Below are positions 22,254 through 33,200 of a stretch of 64,000 bases of DNA, in pieces (the first letter of the stretch is position 1; each line of letters starts with the position of its first letter). The stretch is from positions 48,763,281 to 48,827,280 of the forward strand of contig CM067306.1 in the NCBI GenBank assembly GCA_034231615.1. The letters run 5' to 3'. Below the pieces are notes generated by a model that saw nothing but the letters and a program-made list of their open reading frames with translations, did not search any database and was not told the DNA's origin. The position numbers were made by a program, and so were the translations under genes. The stretch comes from Meghimatium bilineatum. Its lineage: Eukaryota; Mollusca; Gastropoda; Stylommatophora; Philomycidae.

Positions 22254-22316
22254 TAAGATTATTTTTATGTTGTTTTGCTGTTCGTGAATGTCTGTTTGTT
22301 TTCTTGCTTGTGTTTT
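22254..22316. repeat. 63-bp duplicate of the Wnt10 intron start
   Basis: TAAGATTATTTTTATGTTGT then TTTGCTGTTCGTGAATGTCT then GTTTGTTTTCTTGCTTGTG matches 25187-25249 with about one or two changes. The latter is the first 63 bp of the intron after Wnt10 exon 24923-25185, beginning at the second base of the donor. A SINE-C begins immediately after this copy. Confidence 0.85.
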
Positions 22317-22318
22317 CA

Positions 22319-22592
22319 TAGCGCAGTGGTTAGCGGCAGCGGTTAGCGTACTGGCTTTGAATATGAGTGATCCTGGGTTCATTCTCCAGTAGAGGCGGAA
22401 ATGTTTTTCGATCGCAACGGCTCCCGGGTCGACCCAGCCTTAAATGGGTACCGGATTAATCCGGGAGGTAAAGACTGCGAGGAGAGGAGATGGCTACTGC
22501 CCTCATATACAGAGCCAACTGAAATGTGAGATCGCTAACATCTCACACCCTACGGCATTAATAAACGCTATGAGTAACTTTACTTACTTTAT
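22319..22592 (+). mobile_element. tRNA-derived SINE-C, sense, fuller copy
   Basis: Head TAGCGCAGTGGTTAGCGGC matches a pol III A box, and CCTGGGTTCATTCTCCAG matches a B box about 40 bp on. Body words as in 19747-19980, plus CGACCCAGCCTTAAATGGGT. Ends at GAGTAACTTTACTTACTTTA. The head contains a small duplication (GCAGTGGTTAGCGGCAGCGG). Confidence 0.85.
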
Positions 22593-23090
22593 TGTGACAA
22601 TGAGCTTTAGGATTTAGATAGAGGGAGTTACAGAAACACTTAATTGGTTGATAACTGATACATTATCTACTCGGTAATTATATACTACATAATACTCACA
22701 ATAATACTCGGTAATACTCACATAATCTCAAAGCATGCTGCGCACGATAAAAGAGTATATGCTGAGAAAAGATTGGTGGAACTTATTGAACAACTCAATT
22801 GTCCCGAGCATTACATGGATATACTGTCTAGTTATGATGGGGTCATAGGAAACGAGAGAGAGCATAATTAAGGGAGTCCTTGAATTCTTGAAAGTCTGTT
22901 GACAAGGCTGGTGGTGTGGGGCGGTGGTGTAAATATTGGCAAAAAACTTTTGACGTAAATTTTATGGTTCAGCCCCTACAGAGATTCAATTACCTATTTT
23001 TATGTATTTGTATTTTGCCACAAGGGAAGTCGCGGAGGAAAATGTGCCCTACATTCAAGGATCAAAAGAAGTTGAGAACCACTGTGATAG
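22593..23090. other. No recognisable feature
   Basis: AT-rich spacer with no tandem unit or transposon similarity that I can support. Confidence 0.4.
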
Positions 23091-23094
23091 TGTA

Positions 23095-23325
23095 TGTGTG
23101 TTACCCCTCTAATACACCATGTGTGTTACCCCTCTAATACACCATGTGTGTTACCCCTCTAATACACCATGTGTGTTACCCCTCTAATACACCATGTATG
23201 TTACCCCTCTAATACACCATGTGTGTTACCCCTCTAATACACCATGTGTGTTACCCCTCTAATACACCATGTGTGTTATCCCTCCAATACACTATGTGTG
23301 TTACCTCTCTAATACACAATATAAG
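23095..23325. repeat. 25-bp minisatellite, about 9 copies
   Basis: GTGTGTTACCCCTCTAATAC + ACCAT repeats nine times, nearly identical except at the right end. Confidence 0.95.
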
Positions 23326-23364
23326 CTTTTCCATGATACCATTATGAATCCTGAATATTTCACG

Positions 23365-23640
23365 TGTATTAGGATTGTCATTGTCATGTGACGTATTTCT
23401 TCCAGAACATTGTCTTCCTAATAAACTCCCCGAACCGTTATCTGTCTTGGGCGATGCGACTTCCATTTTCCATCGACGTATTCATGTTATCTTTGATGTC
23501 GTCAGTCCATCGTCTTCTTTGTCTGCCGTTTCTCCCCTCCAGGTGCTCTTACCTCAACTATTTGTCTTTCTAAACAGTTGTGACTCTTTATATGACCAAA
23601 CAGGTGTAGTTTTCTTTTTGCTTTTGTGTTTAGTAACCAA
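23365..23640 (-). mobile_element. LINE C-terminal fragment, antisense
   Basis: The minus strand gives LFGHIKSHNCLERQIVE, then GEKRRQRRRWTDDIKDN and MNTSMENGSRIAQDR after one frame change. This matches the post-RT C-terminal domain (FGHIxR, GxRxRGRxRxRWxDxI). A short relic. Confidence 0.7.
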
Positions 23641-24029
23641 CACAATATTGTGTTTGTTTGTATCAGGATTAGGTATGCATAATTAAAACAAGTGGGAAAA
23701 GTTGTGTATTAAAGTTGAATGTGCGTGGCACCCTTTTCTCTATAATGAGATTTTGAAGGGAAATGAGTATATTTAAAAAAACAACAACAGAAAGTAATAA
23801 ATAAACTAAAGTTGTATCAATACTGAATATTTCATTTGAGAAAACTAACTAAAGTGAAACTAGATAAGAGAAATATACCGTATAAAATGAACATAAAAAT
23901 GAATTTTGTTTAATACGCAGATTTTGGCAAAAATTGCTTCTATAAATTTAAATGTATGTTTAGACCATCTTATAAATCATGTTTAATATCATCATTTAAA
24001 ATCATTATTAATATCTAAACAAATTACAA

Positions 24030-24492
24030 AGAAGTTAAAAATGAGAATTATAAAATGCTACATCTATTCCATATTAATGTATGGCTCAGAAACATGGACA
24101 CTAAATAAACAATTAGAAGACAAAATTGATGCCTTTGAGATGTGGGTATATAGAAGAATAGGGAGAACATCATGGAAAGAGAAGAAAACAAATAAAGAGG
24201 TGCTAAAGACACTTAATATGAAGAAAGAACTACTAAGAGAAATAAAGATCAGGCAAATAAAATACTTTGGACACATTAAAAGACATGACACCTTATTGAA
24301 GACCCTTACTTGAGGGTAAAGTCAAAGGGAAGCGAGCAAGAGGTAGGCAGAGATACAAGTGGGAGAGTAACATTACACGATGGACAGGTTACAGTCTAGC
24401 AGAGTGCACCACCAAGACAAGAGACAGGAGATGTTGGAGATACGTTGCAGCCAACCTTCGTTGCGGAGACGGCACTTGATGATGATGAAAAA
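24030..24492 (+). mobile_element. LINE C-terminal fragment with (GAT)n tail
   Basis: The frame reads YSILMYGSETWTLNKQLEDK, FEMWVYRRIGRTSWKEKKTN and IRQIKYFGHIKRHDTLLKTL. A frameshift near 24300 precedes the R-rich block and the end WRYVAANLRCGDGT, stop, GATGATGA. Same tail as 18425-18792. It lies about 430 bp upstream of the first Wnt10 exon found. Confidence 0.8.
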
Positions 24493-24922
24493 TCATGTAT
24501 CATCTTGAAAATTTCAATGATCTGTCGAAAACATCTGACTTTTAATAGGAAATAATTGTCAAAATTGTGAGCAGAAACATTACGAAGATCTTTGAGTCGA
24601 AATGATTTGCAACACTACAACGTGTTATAGAAGGTTAATTGCATATGAGATTTATACGTCGAAACGTATACCATCATCATCATCAAGAGTCGTATCCGCA
24701 ATGATTACTGACAAAACTTGCAGAAACACAATGAATCTGTAGCAATCTCACGAGGATGGACATAGAACTCTCAAGTGCAAGAGTTTACAAAATATTTGTA
24801 TACCATGTATTTTAATGTTTAGCACTTGTTCTGCGATTATGTTCTTTTTTAAATGTTGATGTATAGTTTATGTATTATGTTTACTTATAGGTATATTTTT
24901 TTTCTATACTTGCTCATTGCAG

Positions 24923-25185
24923 GGGAACTAACAACGATATTCTTCGCTTGAACATCAAGAAAGAACCAGTTTTGAATCCTAACACAGTGTGTAAAACATA
25001 CCCGGAACTGACCACACAGCAGTACAACCTGTGTCGAAAGTACCCAGATGTGACCGCATCTGCTATTCAAGGTGTACAGATCGCTCTCCATGAGTGCCAA
25101 TTTCAATTGAGAACACACAGGTGGAACTGCTCTGCTCTGGAAAAGAAGAATAAAAATCCACACGCGAGTCCCATGTTAGCGAAAG
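24923..25185 (+). CDS. Wnt10: Wnt10 coding exon (N-terminal part)
   Basis: The acceptor TTGCAG precedes 24923 and the donor GTAAGA follows 25185. The exon starts with the last base of a split codon and ends with the first base of one. It encodes [45 protein letters not shown] and [14 protein letters not shown], the conserved N-terminal domain. NCS is the N-glycosylation site kept in most Wnts. The exon's first codons are preceded by an in-frame intron, so the upstream exon must end with two bases of a codon. I did not find one. A signal-peptide-like frame at 20645-20753 ends one base short of the needed phase. Confidence 0.95.
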
Positions 25186-27225
25186 GTAAGATTATTTTTA
25201 TGTTGTTTTGCTGTTTGTGAATGTCTGTTTGTTTTCTTGCTTGTGTTTGCGTATGTGTGTTTATTTGCATATGTGTGCGTTTCTTTGCATATATTTGTCT
25301 GTGTGTATGTTTGTGTTTTTGTGTGTATTTGTTTCTGCGTATGTTTATGTGTCCATTTGTGTACGCGTTTGCGGGTGTTTGTGTGTCTGTGTGTTGTTTT
25401 AGGAATCTAATTGTTTGTGCGTTTGCCTGTTTATTTGTTTGTGTGAATATCTGTATACTTGCTTGTTTGTTAGTGTTAGTGCGTGTGTGTTCATTAGCGT
25501 GTTATCCGTATGTTTGCTTGTATATTTGTGTGTTAGTTTGCTTGTATATTTGTCTGTGTGTCTGTTTGTTTGCATGTGTGTGTTTGTTTATATGTTTGTT
25601 TATTAGTGTTTGTTTTTATGTTCATATGTTTGTGTGTTGGTTTGTTTGCTAGTGTGATTATTTTTATGCTCATATATTTGTTTTCTTCATCTTCATCTAA
25701 CATGCATGTAGTAAAAGAAGTCTAAGGAGGTTTTGGGTTGGAGTTGAAAGTCACATTCAATATAGTAACACAACTATCTAAGAATGTAATATAAGAATCA
25801 CATGTACACAAAGAGGTTGCTAACTCGACATGTACATAAAGAGGTTGCTAGTTCGACATGTACACAAAGAGGTTGCTAGTTCGACATGTACACAAAGAGG
25901 TTGCTAGTTCGACATGTACACAAAGAGGTTGCTAGTTCGACATGTACACAAAGAGGTTGCTAGTTCGACATGTACACAAAGAGGTTGCTAGTTCGACATG
26001 TACACAAAGAGGTTGCTAGTTCGACATGTACACAAAGAGGTTGCTAGTTCGACATGTACACAAAGAGGTTGCTAGTTCGACATATACACAAGGAGGTTGC
26101 TAGTTCGACATGTACACAAAGAGGTTGCTAGTTCGACATGTACACAAGAGGTTGCTATTTCGACATGTATACAAAAAGGTTGCTAGTTCGACATGTACAC
26201 ATGTCCCGAAGACATCTTTTTCTTGCCACCTTATTGAATGTCAATAAATTGCATCCACATTTTTGCTTACTTTTATCTCTGTCCGCCCTTCCTTGTCAAA
26301 CAACTGTTAAGATTTAAAAGACACTCTTGCTTAATTATGCCAAAAAATATTTACTCTACCACGAAAAAAAATCAACTATAGTAGTATCTTCATATTTTTA
26401 GAAAAATTATTTATTCAAATTCTACAATTTAATTGATATATAAACATTTATTTGTTGACTTTAACATTTGTAAAAGCACCTCCCTTTCAGCTGTTAAACT
26501 TTTTCAGATCTCTTCCCCATTATCTACACCCTATTTTGTTGGCGTATTTATGGACATACGTTTATTAAAATGACAAGTGTAATTTGACATTGTTAAAGGG
26601 ATATAACTTGCCCAAGTCAATTTGCATATAATATAATAGAGTTATCGTCCTTCATAACATAAATTCTAAATGACAGCATAACTTCAATTTTGTCTTATCT
26701 TCAATGTTTTCGCCCAACATTTTTTTTAATAGTGCATTCCCTTAGTTTAAGACTCTATCAATACTAGATTTGAACGATTTCATGAGAAATACAAATTATT
26801 GAGAAGAACAGACCGTTGATCTTTTGATCGTTCAGCAGTGGGGTCATTCGCTATGGCGAGACATCAATGCGTCTGAGCTTGCCTTGAGGGTGACGTCAGA
26901 AGACTAGCATCGTAAATGTAAAGCAGATGAATCCTTAAACACAGATTTGCTGTGTTGTGTGTATTCTGATTTCGCCGCTGCATGTCGAATATATAGAAAG
27001 ACAGCAGATCACCAGGTTATGCGACTGAAACCATCACAACAAGCCAGCCATCCATGAGTACAGCAGCAGAAAGAACGGCTACAAGGTAAGAGGAGAAAGA
27101 TCAAGAACAAGATGGGAAGATTAAATCAGAGATATTATTAAGAAACACGGCAAGCGCAACAACGATGGCTAAAGACAGAACATTTTCAACACCCGACGAC
27201 GCCTGTCGGTATTTGTGGAAAAGAC

Positions 27226-27271
<46 letters not shown>

Positions 27272-30200
27272 TAGATAGGGATGGATGGATGGATGGAAGG
27301 ACGGACGGATGGATGGAAGGACGGACGGATGGATGGAAGGACGGACGGATGGATGGAAGGACGGACGGATGGATGGAAGGACGGACGGATGGATGGAAGG
27401 ACGGACGGATGGATGGAAGGACGGACGGATGGATGGATGGATGGACGGACGAATGGACTGACGGACGAATGGACGGACGGATAGATGTATGGATAGATAG
27501 ATGGACGGAATGATGGATAGATAGATGGATGGATGGATGGACGGACGGATAGACGGACGGATGGACGGACGGATAGATGGACGGATAGATGGACGGATAG
27601 ATGGACGGATAGATGGATGGATGGATGGATGGATGGATGGATAGATAGATGGACCAAATCATCCCATGAGAGATTCTGCTATTTTAGTAAATCGTAATCC
27701 ATTTGTAAATGTGTTATTTTTGTGTGTTCATCTGTAACGATTCAAGATGTTATAAAATACAAATGTGAAATATTACATTCGTTCTCAGACACCTGCTGGT
27801 TATCAGACTATAGTCCGGAGAATGGAATGTGTTGTCTAGTTTTACAGCTTGGCTGTTATATTTACACATTTTGACCTAGCACATCGGACTTTAGTATAAC
27901 TCCTAGGTTATTTCGACTCTGTATTAGTATTAGATTGGACAGCTAACTCCACCCCAAACCTCCTTATTTATCTTTTGTGGTCTCCCGTGTGTTGTCGGGG
28001 CCTGAAAGGGGAGCAAAGAATAGCAACACTGTTTACCTTCCATGCATGTCGTAGGAGGCGACTAAGGAGGTTATGGGATGGAGTTGGCTGTCCCATCCCA
28101 TATAGGGTCAGTGACCCAAAGCCATTCTGAAGTCGGATGTGTCAGGCCGAAAGGCGCAGATATCGCAGCAATGCTGTAAACCATGACACAACGCATTCCG
28201 TTCTCCGGACTACATCCTGTTGATCTGCAGGAGTATGAGAACGAACGCAGAAGAAGAAGAAGATCTTTTGTGGTATTCATAATAGTGTTGCTATTGTTTG
28301 CTCTCTTATCTGATCCAACTATAACACAGGTGACGGAATCCGACAACTCAATTCAACTATTATGAATACACATTTGAATATAAATATATTTACAAGTACT
28401 TTATTTGGTTTGTTGTGTTATTTTGTTTATCCTATCAATAACAGGTTATAAAGAAACAGCATTCGCCTACGCAATATCTGCAGCCGGAGTGACACATCAA
28501 GTCTCTAAAGCTTGCAGTATGGGTAAACTCAAATCTTGCGGGTGTGACATGAGCGTTCATGGAAAAAAAGGTAACGTGGTATTTCTAAGGAAAAAACAGA
28601 ACGTGATCCACTTAACATGATCCACGTAACATGATCCACATAACATGATCCACTTAACATGATCCACAAAACATGATCCACTTAACATGATCCACGTAAC
28701 ATGATCCACGTAACATGATCCACTTAACATGATCCGCATAACATGATCCACATAACATGATCCACGTAACATGATCATGCTACATTATATTTCTAGTAGA
28801 TGGTACAATTTACCATTGTCCTACTAGGTAAACCGTAGTGGATGGTACAATTTACCATTGTCCTACTAGGTAAACCGTAGTAGATGGTACAATTTACCAT
28901 TGTCCTACTAAGTAAACCGTAGTAGATGCTACAATTTACCAGTGTCCTACTAGGTAAACCGTAGTAAATGGTACAATTTACCAGTGTCCTACTAAGTAAA
29001 CCGTAGTAGATGCTACAATTTACCAGTGTCCTACTAGGTAAACCGTAGTAGATGGTACAATTTACCAGTGTCCTACTAGGTTAACCGTACTTTGACATTG
29101 ACTTTGGCAATGGTTTTTGTAGAGAACCCATTGTCCAAGTCTTTGCATTGTTGTATTTTTATAATTGTGTTGTCTTAATTGGTTTTTCTTTCTTGACAAA
29201 GGTCCCAATAGGACCGACACGCTGAAAATTGTCACTGTTCTTTGTTGTATTGTTATTTATGATTTATTTATATTGATAGTTAGGCTATATTCAGTAGCCT
29301 TTATTGTATACTACGTATTTTCCATCGTATATATTCACTCTGGCAGCTTGACGACTAAATTCTGGTTCCACTAAACTGGTCTGGAAGTGAAACTGCGAGG
29401 GAATACGAAGGTCTCCTACTGACGCCTAAATTCACGGAGACGACCCTATCTTTGCATAGGGGATTGATCGAACAAAAAACATCATATTACTGTATCTGAA
29501 TTGTATCCTATTAATTGACGGTAATATGAGAGTGAGCTAAGTTTAAAAAAATTCTGAGATAGCATTTGGAGAATACATGCTGTGGTTGACATACTCGTAT
29601 ATACAAATTCTTGACGGTAAAAAAAAGGAATTAACTACACGTAGTACTTACATATAACACTTTGTATGGGTGTGGGTGTGGGTGTGGGTGTGGGTGGGTG
29701 GTTTTGGGTTTGCGTGCGTGCGTATGTGTGTGTGTGTAGTTTTACGATCACCAACAACTATCGGAATATGAGATATATATGGACGAAAACATACCAAAAA
29801 CAAATATACAAGACGATTTCAACGTTTCAACCGTTCTATCTTCTTCAAAAATATACAAAACAGTGAACAAACAATAAAGAACAGTAAAAACGATGGTACT
29901 TATCACAGAGGCACTGGAACGCTGAAATGATTAAACTGTACTGTTTAACGTACTGAAAATGCGGTGTTTTGTCATGTATCGATGGGCTGCAAAATTTGCG
30001 TTTTTTGACCAGATAAATTTGATTTCCACATGCCTCTTTTGTACAGCTTGACAATCACAATGTAGTAAATGCCATATCAATGTTCTAATATTCTCCTCGT
30101 ATGAGAAATCTGAAGATCTCTGAGATGTAATATTCCATGTGAAGGTTTGTGCCACCTAAAGAAAAGAGAAGACGGGGCCATTTGTCCGTTCGCTATGTGC

Positions 30201-33200
30201 GCGGTCGGTATATTTTGTGAGTGGCACTTTCTAATTACGTACGCGGCCGCTTACACCTGCTCGATGGAAGGGATATTGGTAACTATCTGCTATTTAAAGT
30301 CACTCACTCCACAATGTTTGCCAATTTTCAAGATTCTACGCCATAATCATCTTTTCTAGGTCGACATCTTACTCGGGACAACGTTGACAGGACATTTGAA
30401 TGGGGAGGATGCAGCCACAACATTGACTTCGGAGCTCAGTACGCAAGAAAATTCATGGATTCTAAAGAGGAAGCAAGAGATATTCACTCACAGATAAATC
30501 TGCACAACAACAGAGCGGGACGTTTGGTAAGCGGTCTTTAGAATAGTCATCACGATAACGGAAGGTAAGCTGTCATTATCATGGCCGTCATGATGACGAA
30601 AGGTAAGCGGTCTTTAGCATGATCACCGTGATTACGGAAGGTAAGCGGTCTTTAGCATGATCACCTTGATGACGAAAGGTAAGCGGTCTTTAGCATGGGC
30701 ATCACGATGACGGTAGGTAAGCGGTCTTTAGCATAGCTAATTGGACCTGATTCAAATCCCGTCTGCTGGCTTCTGTTTGTTGCAGCGTAAATACAACCTA
30801 GTACTCTAATTTTTCAGGACTCGCTATTAACCCCCTAGTCACTGATCCGGGCATCATTTTGCTATGTAGCTCCGTATTACAGATCTGGACGCCAATTTGC
30901 AATGTACTTTCCCGTCACAGATCTGGATACCAATTTTCTATGTACCTCTTTATCACAGATTTAGATACCAACTCGTTATGTACCTCTCGTCACAGATCCT
31001 GACACCATCCCAAGATGACACACAAATTATGATGGGTCAGTTGTGATTGACAAAATTTTGACGTTGTCATTCAACGCCTCAGAACAACACAAAAACATTT
31101 TTCAAATCCATGTGTATAGAATAATATAATCTTTTATCATGAAATATTTCAGAATAGAGAGGAGATGTGTCTGAACACTGGTGCAAATAAAGTGGCGACA
31201 CAACGTATCTCCGGTCTCGGGACTACATCCTGCTGAACATTTAGTAGAACTTTTGTTTTGCTACAAGAGAGATCCATCGGGAGTTTAAGAATTATCTCTA
31301 GCAAACAATATCAAACAGAACACATTCTTCAAGAATACTCAGAATATGAAGCGCCATATAGCAGTCAAGCTGTAAACCATGACACGTCTCATTTCCTTCT
31401 TCGGCTTCATAATCATCAAGTTACAATTTCGCATTGAAGGTTGGATGCAATGGACCTTCAGCATATTCTTTCTCTTGCCTCGGTGGTGTACTCTAATAGA
31501 ATGTATATCTGTGTAGACTAAATAATGCCTCCCAAGTGCTGATGGAGGAGGAAGGTGGGAGGTGGTTCAGAATGGCATCATAAAAAGAAGAATATGATAC
31601 ACACCACGGACATCTAGAGATATACAGGTCGATGCATGCACTTCACAGAAAGCGTCATATATATCTAAATACAAGGTCAAGTACACGTCACAAGTAGAGG
31701 GGTTTTTCCCTTGGAGATTCCTCGTTTTGAACCAAGTCTCACTAATATACTTAGAAAACAAGTACTTCTCCAGTATAGTTTTGTGTACTGATTCCATGCA
31801 GCGTCAATTAATTTTGGTATATCCGACATTTTCCGTGCTTTTTTTTCTATATGCTTTTCTATATGCTTTTTGTGTACTGATAATTTGTGTATTGATAAGT
31901 GAAATGAATACTGGTTTTGTATAATTTGTGTATTTTTGTATTTGTGTATTATAAAATATTATAAAATTTGTAAATTATAATATTATAAATATTATATATA
32001 TATTATATTATAAATACACGAATTATATAACGTGATTTATTTTTGTGTATAATTATATAAATACACAAATTATATAACACAAATTATATATTATATATAT
32101 TATATTATAAATACACAAATGATATAAATACACAAATTATATAATATTATTATAAATATTATAAAATATTATAAAATTTGTGTATACATATGTATATTTA
32201 ATAATATTTTTGTATTTTTGTAATTTTTAATAATATTATTTTTATCAATACACAAATACACAAAGTATTTAAAATACACAAATACACAAATTATACAGAA
32301 ATACACATATTATGAACACAAAATACTGGTTTTGTGTACTGATTCCATGCAGCGTCACTTAATTTTGGTATATCCGACATTTTCCATGCTTTTTTTCTAT
32401 ATGCTTTTCTATATGCTTTTCTGTATACTTTTTTCTTATTTTTGCTTTGGTATCTAGATGACTATGACCAAACGAACTGGTGTAGCAAACATATATTGGG
32501 AGTACAACTTGGATTTCCTTTAAGAATTGTTTGAGCTTGTCTTGCGTTTGCGAAGTCGAGAGTTTGATATCTGGCCATGTTGTCTTTTACGGTAGACCAA
32601 GAAAATGGTGGATAGAAATCGTCAAGATAACCTTGAACAAACATAGACTCAACGTAACCAAGGCGACATATCTGACATCGGAGCGACAAGCTTAACATCA
32701 CGTGTGGGTACTATCAACCATTATTCACCTGGGGAAAGAAAATACACAATAGAAAGTACATGGTAATTACCACTCGAAGCTGCGGAATTACGTGCTCGAG
32801 TTGTACTCTAATCAAAATGTGTACTGCTATATTGAAAGGGATGAAGTAGAGTACATATGGGAAAATTAAAGTACAATTACGTCGATCTTCTACGTTTTTT
32901 CGAATCACTTTTCTGAATAAGCTAGAAAAGACAGGATAGTTTATACAAATCGGATCAGTGGTACAGTGGTTAGTAGACTCGTCTCACAAACATAACTAGG
33001 TTTAACTTGATCGAGGTTCGAATGTAGATCGCTAATACTGTATTGGAATGTGATATAACGCATCAGCGCATTAGTGATGCCTAATTAAAAAAAAAAAAAA
33101 GTTAAACAGATATAATGTGTTTCAATTGTATATTACACGAGATAAAGATGTAGATATCAACAGTATGGACGGCTCAAGAGAACGAAAGATCATTTCTATC

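Noticed and set aside
25208-25652. Cys/Val/Leu-rich membrane-like open frames
   Set aside because: They are the translation of TG-rich low-complexity intron sequence.
27169-27662. Long open frames (158-162 codons) rich in Ser/Pro/His/Ile on the minus strand
   Set aside because: They are translations of GGAT/GGAC simple repeats. Frames on both strands are open because the units are short and lack stops.
32462-32701. A 79-codon minus-strand open frame in the large Wnt10 intron
   Set aside because: No recognisable motif, no splice context, and typical of chance length.
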